Of a DNA stretch of 64,000 bases, positions 53,624 through 61,739 are shown piece by piece; the first letter of the stretch is position 1, and each line of letters opens with the position of its first letter. A program made the position numbers and the translations under genes. The stretch spans positions 7,069,001 to 7,133,000 of the forward strand of contig NZ_CP033367.1 in assembly GCF_013170845.1 (NCBI RefSeq), given 5' to 3'. The notes under the pieces are model-generated. The model was not told the origin of the DNA, searched no databases, and saw nothing but the letters and a program-made list of their open reading frames with translations. The stretch is from Mesorhizobium loti R88b. Lineage in GTDB: Bacteria; Pseudomonadota; Alphaproteobacteria; Rhizobiales; Rhizobiaceae.

Positions 53624-54558
53624 CGGCGCTCGATGCCCCTGATCTCGGCTGTCAGATCACGGATGATCCTGGCGGGCGATCTCAGCTCACGCATCACGGC
53701 CCTGTAGCCCGCCGCCCGTTCCTCAAGCACCGGCATTGGCTGGAAAACATCCCTGGCAAGGTCGAGCCAGCGCGCGGTGTAGGGTCGAAAATACGGCCCC
53801 GTGGTCGCCTTAAGCGAGGTTGCGGGCACGCCAACCGGCACACAGCCGGCATAGGCGCATTCGACATGTTTCATCAGCTCGACATTATGAAGCGTCCCGC
53901 AAAGGAAGAAATGGGTGAATTGCGAGGCAAGGCTGACAAAGCGCGCATGCGTGATGTCGTGACGCGGCGGTTTTCCATCCTCCGGATATCCGGGATGCTT
54001 GAGGTCGAAGAGGAACGGTCGCAACCAGGGAAACCGGGAGCGCTTGCGGCGCAGAGCATAGCGCAATGGATACAGGGTTTTGGAATTGCTGCCCGACAGG
54101 AAGATCTTGCGGCGGCGGCCAGCCAGGCGGACCTCGACCTCTCGCGAGGAATCGTAGGGATACGGCAAGTGGACGACGCGAGAGACTTTCAGCGTCGTCA
54201 CGAAGGCCAGGAAGGGTCCCTCGGGATCGTAGGTCGTGGCATAGTGGACGCCGGGATGGTCAGCGCAATCGAAGATGAACCTGACACAGGGATTGGCCGT
54301 CTCCGGCATGTCCGGATCGCTGACCCGGAAGAAGAGCAGCGGCCGGCGGCTCGCCGGAACCGCCAGATGCTGTTTCAACCGCTCGACATCGCCGGGTTCG
54401 AGACGATTGTCGACGATAGCGACCTCGCAATCGCCTTGGCCGATCTGGCTGATCGGCCGGGCCTCCCACGACAACGGCCTGGCGAAGGCCGGGCCTACAC
54501 CCGGGTAGATCGCCTTGTCATACGGATGCGTGTCCGAATGGAAATAGATGATCCGCAA
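53620..54558 (-). CDS. Hypothetical protein, possible exostosin-like glycosyltransferase
   Basis: A 312-residue protein without signal peptide or membrane helices. The C-terminal part contains KHVECAYAGCVPVGVPATS, which recalls the nucleotide-sugar-binding region of exostosin and GT-B transferases, and the N-terminal half has the alternating strands expected of a Rossmann-like domain (AIVDNRLEPGDVERLKQHL). Coupled by overlap to the GT32-like gene downstream, which supports a glycan role. Family not recognised with certainty. Confidence 0.55.
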   Translation of the reverse strand: MRIIYFHSDTHPYDKAIYPGVGPAFARPLSWEARPISQIGQGDCEVAIVDNRLEPGDVERLKQHLAVPASRRPLLFFRVSDPDMPETANPCVRFIFDCADHPGVHYATTYDPEGPFLAFVTTLKVSRVVHLPYPYDSSREVEVRLAGRRRKIFLSGSNSKTLYPLRYALRRKRSRFPWLRPFLFDLKHPGYPEDGKPPRHDITHARFVSLASQFTHFFLCGTLHNVELMKHVECAYAGCVPVGVPATSLKATTGPYFRPYTARWLDLARDVFQPMPVLEERAAGYRAVMRELRSPARIIRDLTAEIRGIERR

Positions 54559-55012
54559 AGCAAATTCCCCCGAATTGCCCTGGGCACAGCAAACCTAAGC
54601 CTCCGGCCGGAGGCCAGTTGCCCACGGATTTTGTACGCTGCCGCATGGGAGTCGAGCAACTGGAGGGACTGTTCATCTCGAACAAGTGATCGAAATTCTA
54701 GGCTTACGAAGGCCCGCAATTCTTAAATATAGGTAAACAAGATCGTTTTAATTTATTGAAAATAAAGCACAAAATCGTCATTTTCGAATTTCGCGCAATG
54801 TGCGTGCAATTTTCACCTGCGAGACATCAGCCGTCTTTCAGGTGACTGGTTGCGCGGCGCCCTGACCCCCTACCCGCAACTGGCGAACGCCAGTTCAGGA
54901 CAGTGTAGCCATCCCTGAAAGACACCGAAACGGAGCCCGACCGCCCCAACGGCCAAGCTCCCGGAAATTAACCTGCGTACCGATTTGCCGGATGCGCGTT
55001 TGTGTTGGAGTA
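54559..55012. other. Long upstream region of the outer-membrane protein gene
   Basis: About 450 bp without a supported gene. An AT-rich block (54715-54800) may hold promoters for the leftward glycosyltransferase pair. Further right lies TCACCTG (54814-54820) with its inverse CAGGTGA about 20 bp on, and a perfect 18-bp palindrome at 54878-54895. Confidence 0.4.
54878..54895. promoter_or_regulatory. Perfect palindrome AACTGGCG-aa-CGCCAGTT
   Basis: Eight-base arms separated by two bases, 118 bp before the outer-membrane protein start. Its short spacer and exact symmetry look more like a dimeric regulator site than a terminator (there is no T-run). Regulator unknown. Confidence 0.4.
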
Positions 55013-55636
55013 ATGCTCGTGTCCTCTCAAGCAAAGATCGTCCTGACGGCGGCTACCCTCGCTGTGTGCCTTCTCGGGCCGGCGATGGCCGCCGACCTTT
55101 CACCGACCTACAATGATCCCCCCGCCTTCCAGTGGAGCGGCGCCTATGTGGGCGTCCATGGCGGCACGGCGTTCACCAAGATGCCCAATCCGTTCGCCGA
55201 TCGAAACGGCTTCAGCGGCGGCGTTCAGGCCGGCTACAACGAGCAGATGGGTCCTGCCGTTCTCGGTGCCGAGATCGAGGGCTCGTATCTGGGCGGCGCT
55301 GAACACGATGTCCGCGGCGGCAAGATCAAGGAGAAATGGCGCGGTGCCGCCAAGGCCAAGGCAGGCGTCAGCTTCGACCAGACGCTGCTGTTTGGAACTG
55401 GCGGTGTTGCGCTGACCAAGTTCGACAAGGGCGACAATGTCAGCAGCGCCGACGGATGGAAAGTCGGCTATCTCCTCGGCGCCGGCATCGAACAGGGCTT
55501 TGCCGGCGGGCTGTCGGCCAAGGTCGAGTACGACTATGTCCGCACCCCGGGCGTCGAGACGACATCGGCGCTTGGCACGTCCAAGACGACGATCGGCAGC
55601 CATGAGCTGAAGGCTGGTATCAACTACCGCTTCTAG
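55013..55636 (+). CDS. Outer-membrane beta-barrel protein (Omp25/Omp31-like)
   Basis: A 207-residue protein with signal peptide (KIVLTAATLAVCLLGPAMA, cleavage before ADLSP) and an eight-strand barrel pattern: FQWSGAYVGVHGGTAF, FSGGVQAGYNEQMGPAVLGAEIEGSY, a middle FDQTLLFGTGGVALTKF, and the terminal ELKAGINYRF ending in Phe, typical of outer-membrane insertion. It belongs to the abundant surface proteins of Rhizobiales. ATG 55013 has GGAG only two bases upstream; GTG 55019 would have better spacing and is an alternative start. Confidence 0.88.
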   Translation: MLVSSQAKIVLTAATLAVCLLGPAMAADLSPTYNDPPAFQWSGAYVGVHGGTAFTKMPNPFADRNGFSGGVQAGYNEQMGPAVLGAEIEGSYLGGAEHDVRGGKIKEKWRGAAKAKAGVSFDQTLLFGTGGVALTKFDKGDNVSSADGWKVGYLLGAGIEQGFAGGLSAKVEYDYVRTPGVETTSALGTSKTTIGSHELKAGINYRF

Positions 55637-55818
55637 AGCGGGCGAACTGGATTGCGCGATTCCCGCCGGGGCATCGCGCAATCAGCGTTTCACTGTGCGC
55701 CAGCGCCAGAGACGGCCGGCTTTTTCCGCAGCGGACCCACGTTTGCGCGCTTCGTTGCAATGTCGATGCAATCTTCGCGATCTAGGTCCCGCATGAATTT
55801 TCATGATGGGAATCTGTT

Positions 55819-56211
55819 ATGACCACGCATGACGCCGGCCTTTTCATACGGGGCTCGAAGATGGTGTTCATCGCAATCGCGCTGGCGATCGCGGGCTGTG
55901 CCTCCGACATCATGAAGAACTATGTCGGACAGCCGGTCGAATCGGTCATCCTGGATTACGGCCCGCCAACGGCGATCGTCGATCTCGGCCAGGGCGAACG
56001 CGCCTATCAGTGGCGCAAAGTATCGACGTCAGCGGTTTCCGGGACATCGAGCGGTGAGGTTCGCCACACAAAACACGGAACCGTCTATGAAGAGACCGAA
56101 ACGCCCGGCTATATCGAGCGTCAGGAATGCTTCTACACATTCTACGCCCGCGCTTCCGGCGGCCGCTGGTTCATCACCAATTTCCGCCAGCCAAAGCTGG
56201 AATGCGAATGA
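55819..56211 (+). CDS. Small lipoprotein, SmpA/BamE-like in layout
   Basis: A 130-residue protein with a lipobox (ALAIAGC, acylated Cys27) and a short globular domain beginning YVGQPVESVILDYGPPTAIVDLG, a G-x-P-x-x-x-V pattern resembling BamE/OmlA and related lipoproteins that monitor the envelope. Probably outer-membrane anchored. It precedes the two-component genes by 43 bp and may be co-transcribed with them. Function unknown. Confidence 0.7.
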   Translation: MTTHDAGLFIRGSKMVFIAIALAIAGCASDIMKNYVGQPVESVILDYGPPTAIVDLGQGERAYQWRKVSTSAVSGTSSGEVRHTKHGTVYEETETPGYIERQECFYTFYARASGGRWFITNFRQPKLECE

Positions 56212-56254
56212 ATTGCCTGAGACCCCGACCGGCCGCGGATAAAGGAGAATATTT

Positions 56255-56929
56255 ATGCGCGTCCTGTTGATCGAGGACGAACCGGAAATGGCCTCCGTGC
56301 TGAAGGCCGCTCTCGAGCGTCTGGACATCATCGTCGACCATGCCGCGACGTTGGCTGACGCCGAGGCCATGGCTCGTCTGGGTTATCACGACGCGGTGGT
56401 GCTGGACCGCCGGCTGCCGGATGGCGACGGTCTCAGCCTGATACCGCGCCTGCGCGCCTTGCACCTGGATGTGCCTGTCATCGCGCTGACGGCGATGAGC
56501 GGGCTGGATGAGCGCGTCGCCGGGCTCGATGCCGGCGCCGACGACTACATGGTCAAGCCCTTCGCCACGGTGGAGCTGGTCGCGCGGCTCCATGCCCTGC
56601 ACAGGCGCTCGTTCACCTCGCGCGCCAACCAGACCATGGTCGGCCGCCTCACCTATGATTTCCGCCACCGTGAGGCACTGGTCGAGGATCAGGCGCTGGA
56701 CCTGCCGCGACGCGAAAGGCTGGTGCTTGAAACGCTGATCCGCCGGCCGGGCCGCACCATCATGCGCAGCGCGCTGGAGGAAGCCGTCTACGCACTGGAC
56801 GACGAGATCGGCTCCAATGCGCTCGATGCGCATGTTTCACGGCTGCGTCGCAAGCTCGACGATGTCGCCGCCGGCATCGAGATCCGGGCGATCCGCAACC
56901 TCGGCTATCTCTTGCGGGCGGCCTCGTGA
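56255..56929 (+). CDS. OmpR-family response regulator
   Basis: A 224-residue regulator: receiver with Glu7-Asp8, phosphoacceptor Asp51 (VVLDRRLPDGDG) and Lys in DYMVKPFA, then a winged helix-turn-helix (RRERLVLETLIRRPGRTIMRSALEEAVYALDDEIGSNALDAHVSRLRRKL). ATG 56255 follows AAGGAGA. It shares four bases with the sensor kinase gene that follows. Signal and target genes are unknown; the lipoprotein and outer-membrane genes upstream are candidates. Confidence 0.92.
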   Translation: MRVLLIEDEPEMASVLKAALERLDIIVDHAATLADAEAMARLGYHDAVVLDRRLPDGDGLSLIPRLRALHLDVPVIALTAMSGLDERVAGLDAGADDYMVKPFATVELVARLHALHRRSFTSRANQTMVGRLTYDFRHREALVEDQALDLPRRERLVLETLIRRPGRTIMRSALEEAVYALDDEIGSNALDAHVSRLRRKLDDVAAGIEIRAIRNLGYLLRAAS

Positions 56930-58353
56930 AGAAAGTGCGCACGCGCTCGCTGCAATGGATTTTGGTTCGCCGGATGATCTTGCTGCAGGCGGCGACGCTG
57001 CTGATCTTCATCGTGCTCTGCGCGGCAGCACTTTGGATCGCAAATCCGCGCCTTTTGATCGACAACGAGGCTGCCGTTGCCGCCATCAAGGAAGCGGTCG
57101 GCCGTGACAGCGGCGGCAAACTGATCGTCCATGAGACTGAGGGGCTTGCCAGCTTTCGCGAGGGCTTCCCCAATGTCTGGTACATCGTTCGTGACGGCGG
57201 CGGCCAGAGCGTGCGTTTCGGCAATGTGCCTGACGTCTACGCCCGGAATTTTGGCGACCTGCTGGGCGAAGCCGATCACGCCACCATCGGATTTTCCGAA
57301 GATGATTTGAGGCCGGAAGCCTATCTCGAAAAGGCCGCGACCAGGGCCGGCACGGTACAGATCATCGCCGGGACGCGGTCGTCGCGAGAAACCGACGGCC
57401 TTGAGCTCAGCATTTCGGCCACTGTCGACGTGGCCAGGAATCCCGACGGCAGCAGGAACTGGGAGAAGGCACTGCCGGCGCTCGCGGTCATTATCCTCAT
57501 CCTGCTGTTGCCGATTGTCCTGGTCATGGGAGCGACGACCCTGGTGACGACACCGGCGGTGGTGCGCCGGTCCTTCGCCGGCCTTGTCGAGACCGTCCGC
57601 CAGGCCGCGCGCATCGATATCGGCACCCGCGCGATGCAGTTGCCGGTCAAGAATGTGCCGCAGGAGATCGCGCCGCTGGTGCACGCTTTCAACGAGGCAC
57701 TGGCCCGCCTTGCGCAGGGCTATGACCGGCATAATCGCTTCCTCACCGACGCGGCGCACGAACTGCGCACGCCGATCGCCATCTTGCGCACGCGCGCCGA
57801 GCTGCTGAAGCAGGAGCCGCAGAGTGCCCGCCTGCTGCATGACATCGAGCGCCTGTCGCATCTTGCCCAGCAACTGCTCGACCATCAGATGCTCGACCGG
57901 CCGACGGACCAGCGCCAGCTCGTCGATCTCCGCGATCTCGTGAGCCGGGTCGCCGCCGACTTCGCCCCGCTGGCTATCGAGGCCGGCTACGACCTTGCTT
58001 TCGAGCCTCCCCCCGGCAAGGCCCAAGTGGAGGTCAATGTCCTGCAGATCGAGCGCGCGCTCGCCAACCTCGTGCGCAACGCAATCGAGCATGGCGGCGG
58101 CAGTGGCACGATCACGATCGCCATCGACGGGACCGGCGGCATCGAGGTGCGCGACGAGGGTCCGGGCATTCCCGCGGAAGAGCGCGAGAATGTCTTCGAA
58201 CCCTTCTACCGCTTGCAGCCGCAGTCGCGCGGGGCGGGGCTGGGACTGAACCTTGCCCGGCAGATCGCGCTGCTGCATGACGGAACGATCCGGATACTGA
58301 CCGGCTCATGGCGCGGCGCCCGTATCCGCATGGAGTTGCCGGTCCGTTCGTGA
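56926..58353 (+). CDS. Sensor histidine kinase (EnvZ/QseC type)
   Basis: A 475-residue inner-membrane kinase with two helices (about 18-38 and 183-205) enclosing a periplasmic sensor of about 145 residues, a HAMP-like linker, HisKA with His278 (FLTDAAHELRTPIAIL) and an HATPase with NLVRNAIEHGG, VRDEGPGIP and GAGLGLNLARQI. GTG start overlapping the regulator gene. It is the partner of the OmpR-family regulator directly upstream. Confidence 0.92.
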   Translation: MKKVRTRSLQWILVRRMILLQAATLLIFIVLCAAALWIANPRLLIDNEAAVAAIKEAVGRDSGGKLIVHETEGLASFREGFPNVWYIVRDGGGQSVRFGNVPDVYARNFGDLLGEADHATIGFSEDDLRPEAYLEKAATRAGTVQIIAGTRSSRETDGLELSISATVDVARNPDGSRNWEKALPALAVIILILLLPIVLVMGATTLVTTPAVVRRSFAGLVETVRQAARIDIGTRAMQLPVKNVPQEIAPLVHAFNEALARLAQGYDRHNRFLTDAAHELRTPIAILRTRAELLKQEPQSARLLHDIERLSHLAQQLLDHQMLDRPTDQRQLVDLRDLVSRVAADFAPLAIEAGYDLAFEPPPGKAQVEVNVLQIERALANLVRNAIEHGGGSGTITIAIDGTGGIEVRDEGPGIPAEERENVFEPFYRLQPQSRGAGLGLNLARQIALLHDGTIRILTGSWRGARIRMELPVRS

Positions 58354-58476
58354 CGGTAGCCGACGACGCCGCTTAGCCCATGGCGGCCGGCCGCCCGATA
58401 CCCCCGCGTCGATCCCTGGCTTATCTGTTTTCTAACCAATTGCCGCTATTGCCATTCCAAGAGCGGGAGCCAGGCT

Positions 58477-59517
58477 TTGGTGGGAACGGGAAAAATCGGC
58501 GCGCACCGTGCAATCACGCTGTCGGTCGTCGTGCCATGCTACAACGAGCGTGACGGCGTGGCCGAGCTTCATCGACGCGTCAGCGCGGTGTGCCTTGAGC
58601 AAAGCGCTTCCTACGAGATCGTGCTTGTCATCGACGGGGCGACCGACGGCACCCGCGAGGCCATTTTCGAACTGGCCGAAAAGGACGACCATGTCGTCGC
58701 CATCGACCTTGCCCGCAACTATGGCCACCAGATCGCCTTGACCGCAGGGCTGGAGTTCTGCCGCGGCGAGCGCATTCTCATTCTCGACGCCGATCTCCAG
58801 GATCCGCCCGAACTGCTTGGCGCGATGATGGCGAAGATGGATGAAGGCTTCGATGTCGTCTACGGCCAGAGGGTGAAACGCGACGGCGAAAGCTGGTTCA
58901 AGCTGGCTTCCGCCTCGATGTTCTACCGGTTGCTGGGTCGCATGGTCGATGTCGAAATCGCGCCGGACTCCGGCGACTTCCGGCTGATGAGCCGCCGTGC
59001 GCTCGACCATCTGAACGCGATGCCCGAGCGCTACAGGTTCATCCGCGGCATGGTCAGCTGGATCGGATTGAAACAGGTCGCCTTCCCCTATGAAAGGCAT
59101 CGGCGCTTTGCCGGCACCACCCACTACCCGCTGAAGAAGATGGTGCTTCTGGCGGTCGACGCGATGACCAGCTTTTCGATCGTACCTTTGCGGTTTGCCT
59201 CGCTGCTGGGGATGATGTTCGGCCTGCTTGGATTGGTCGTGCTTGGCTATACGCTGATCGAATGGTCCAGGGGCAACGTGGTGCCTGGCTGGACGAGCCT
59301 TGCCGCGATCATGCTGATCATGGGCAGCGTCCAGCTTCTGGTGCTCGGCATCTTCGGCGAGTATCTCGGCCGCATGTATATGGAGACGAAGCGGCGGCCG
59401 CTCTACTTCGTCAACGAGATCGTTTCGCGCGACGAGCAGACAGACCAGCAGACCAAGGACAATGACCTGGCCATCCATCGCCTGCAGGAGATGGCGAAAA
59501 GAGCAGCGCGTGGCTGA
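58477..59517 (+). CDS. GT2 glycosyltransferase, undecaprenyl-phosphate sugar transferase (GtrB-like)
   Basis: A 346-residue membrane-bound transferase: GT-A domain with SVVVPCYNERDGV, DLQDPPEL (metal-binding Asp) and the GtrB signature DSGDFRLMSRRALD, then two C-terminal helices (about 235-260 and 275-295). It loads glucose or a like sugar onto undecaprenyl phosphate. The start is TTG 58477 or GTG 58480, both behind GGGAG. It begins a cluster with gtrA and two other membrane proteins that suit O-antigen or capsule modification. Confidence 0.88.
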   Translation: MVGTGKIGAHRAITLSVVVPCYNERDGVAELHRRVSAVCLEQSASYEIVLVIDGATDGTREAIFELAEKDDHVVAIDLARNYGHQIALTAGLEFCRGERILILDADLQDPPELLGAMMAKMDEGFDVVYGQRVKRDGESWFKLASASMFYRLLGRMVDVEIAPDSGDFRLMSRRALDHLNAMPERYRFIRGMVSWIGLKQVAFPYERHRRFAGTTHYPLKKMVLLAVDAMTSFSIVPLRFASLLGMMFGLLGLVVLGYTLIEWSRGNVVPGWTSLAAIMLIMGSVQLLVLGIFGEYLGRMYMETKRRPLYFVNEIVSRDEQTDQQTKDNDLAIHRLQEMAKRAARG

Positions 59518-59549
59518 GGCGAAGGTCGACCGGACGCAACGGGAACGGC

Positions 59550-60041
59550 ATGGGCAGGATGCGGTCGGCTTTTCCGTCTGATGTCTCGAGGATGCTGCGC
59601 TTTGGCGCCGTCGGGCTGCTCAACACGGCGCTTGGATATTCGCTGATCCTGGCCGGGCTGGCGCTGGGCCTCGGCGATATCCTTTCCAATGCGGCAGGCT
59701 ATGCCGCAGGCCTTACCCTCGGCTTCTTCCTCAACCGCCAATGGACGTTCGGACGTGCCGGCGGCTTTCGCCGTGGCGCGGTCGTTCGATACGCTATGAC
59801 CTTCGTTGTCGCCTATAGCGCCAATCTCTGCGTCGTGGTCGCCGCCATGTCTGCCGGCTTCATCGAAAACCCGTTCGTCCATCTGGCGGGAAACTGCCTC
59901 TACTCGGTCATCTTCTATCTCGGCTCGGCCCGGTTCGTCTTCGTCGGCGGCGCGAATGATGCCGTAGCCGCAACGAACGCGACACGAACCCAGGCCGCAG
60001 CAATCGCGACGGCGACGCCGTCGCCAGGAGCCGCGACATGA
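59550..60041 (+). CDS. GtrA-family flippase
   Basis: A 163-residue protein with four helices in the GtrA pattern (RFGAVGLLNTALGYSLILAGL, AAGLTLGFFLNRQWTFG). Proteins of this family move undecaprenyl-phosphate-linked sugars across the inner membrane. It follows the GtrB-like gene after 32 bp and overlaps the next gene by four bases. The Ala/Thr-rich tail (TQAAAIATATPSPG) is repeated at the start of the next protein. Confidence 0.85.
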   Translation: MGRMRSAFPSDVSRMLRFGAVGLLNTALGYSLILAGLALGLGDILSNAAGYAAGLTLGFFLNRQWTFGRAGGFRRGAVVRYAMTFVVAYSANLCVVVAAMSAGFIENPFVHLAGNCLYSVIFYLGSARFVFVGGANDAVAATNATRTQAAAIATATPSPGAAT

Positions 60042-61528
60042 ACCAGGCCGCCGTGTTCGCAACGGCCACGCCGTCGCTCGGGGACGCGCAACGCATCAGG
60101 CTGATATTCTGCCTTCTCGGCGCCTGCGTCGTGGCCTATCTGCTCGCCGCCTTTGCCGGCGCCACTCTGCAGGACCCGGACAGTTGGTGGCAAGTGAAGG
60201 TCGGGCTGGACTTCCTGGCAAACGGGACGTTTCCGACCACCGATCCCTACTCCTATACTTTCGCAGGCCAGCCCTGGATCGCCAAGGAATGGCTGGGGCA
60301 AGTGCTTCTCGCCCTTGCCTACAGCGCGGGCGGCTGGAATGGCGTCGTCACACTGATCATCGCCACGATCGGCCTGACGGTCTTCCTGATGGGATGGTTC
60401 CTCAGCGTATGGCTGAAGCCGATACTGGCGATAGCGCTGGCCTTCGCCGCCGCCTTCCTGATCGCCCCCATCTATACGGCGCGCCCCCATGTCTTCACCT
60501 TGCCGATCATCGTCGTCTGGACGGCAATGCTGTTTCGCGCCGCGCAAGAGGAGAGAGCCCCGCCGCTGTGGCTGCTGGTGCTTGTCGTTTTGTGGGCGAA
60601 CCTGCATGCCACGTTCACGCTGAGCTTCGTCATCGCCGGCTTTGCCGGGCTCGATCTGCTGGCGCGCTCGGGCCTGTCGAAGCCCACCCTCCTGGCAAAA
60701 TGGATCGCATTCGGCCTGCTCTGCCCACTGGTCAGCCTGATGCATCCCTATGGCGTGAAGGCCATCCTGGCCACGCTTACCGTGGCCTATGGCAACGAGG
60801 CGGTACCACTCATCCTGGAGTGGCGGCCGTTCAATGCCCAGGAGCAGCTCTTCCAGGAAGCGGCGATGCTGCTGGCGCTTTTCGGGCTGCTGGTATCGAG
60901 GCCGCGGATCGGCTGGGCCAAGGCCTTGTTCATCGTCTTCGCCGTCCATGTCTATCTCGCCCATCTGCGGTTCGTGTATCTGCCCTTCCTGTTGATCCCC
61001 CTGGTGATCGCGGTCGAGGTCGCACTGCAATATCCTTCCCTTTCAACCACGACCTGGCTGGCGGAGAAGCGTGACGGGCTGGAAAAGATTTTCGCCAGCC
61101 GGTTCTACACGATATGCGGCGCGATGGCTGTGCTGCTGGTCGGCTCGGTCGCGATCCTCGGCAGTACCTACCAGGTCGCGCCGAGCCCAAAAACATCCGC
61201 CAGTGGCGCCCTCGCCTTCGCAAGGGATCAACACCTCACCGGCAACGTGATGAATTCCTACAATTTCGGCGGCACGCTGATTTTCCACGGCATCAAGACC
61301 TACATCGACGGACGGACGGACCAGCTGTTCCTCGGCGGATTCACGAAAACCGATGAAGCGACAGGCCACAGTGACGGAAAACCGCTGCTCGAGGCCCAGC
61401 TCAAGAAATACGCCATCGGCTGGGCACTTCTTACAGCAGACGACACCCGCATCCCCTTCTTCGCGGAGCTGGGCTGGAAGCGGGCCTATGCGGACGACTA
61501 TGCAGTGATCTACCTGCCCGGCGCCTGA
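60038..61528 (+). CDS. Polytopic membrane protein, possible periplasmic glycosyltransferase (GT-C-like)
   Basis: A 496-residue protein with around ten to eleven helices and a C-terminal soluble part of about 110 residues. An acidic/aromatic loop after the first helix (LQDPDSWWQVKVGLDFL) and a later FNFGGTLI-like segment (SYNFGGTLIFHGIKTYIDGRTD) resemble rhizobial and cyanobacterial GT-C-type proteins that use polyprenyl-linked sugars. In gtr cassettes the third gene encodes the specific transferase, which this protein could be. Not a certain assignment. Confidence 0.65.
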   Translation: MNQAAVFATATPSLGDAQRIRLIFCLLGACVVAYLLAAFAGATLQDPDSWWQVKVGLDFLANGTFPTTDPYSYTFAGQPWIAKEWLGQVLLALAYSAGGWNGVVTLIIATIGLTVFLMGWFLSVWLKPILAIALAFAAAFLIAPIYTARPHVFTLPIIVVWTAMLFRAAQEERAPPLWLLVLVVLWANLHATFTLSFVIAGFAGLDLLARSGLSKPTLLAKWIAFGLLCPLVSLMHPYGVKAILATLTVAYGNEAVPLILEWRPFNAQEQLFQEAAMLLALFGLLVSRPRIGWAKALFIVFAVHVYLAHLRFVYLPFLLIPLVIAVEVALQYPSLSTTTWLAEKRDGLEKIFASRFYTICGAMAVLLVGSVAILGSTYQVAPSPKTSASGALAFARDQHLTGNVMNSYNFGGTLIFHGIKTYIDGRTDQLFLGGFTKTDEATGHSDGKPLLEAQLKKYAIGWALLTADDTRIPFFAELGWKRAYADDYAVIYLPGA

Positions 61529-61739
61529 TTTCCAAATCTGTACCAATCGGGTTCGTCAATCGAACCTCCAGTTTCCTGCCTTGACACTAATGTTGCAGTG
61601 CAGCAAAGTTGCATGGCAGAGGATGGGCCCGTGCGACCAACGAACCGGCATTTTTCACAGTATCAGGACGCCGCCTCATGAGCAGTGCACCAAGCTGCCG
61701 CATGCGAATACCGCCGGCCGCGCCATGCGGAACGGCCAG

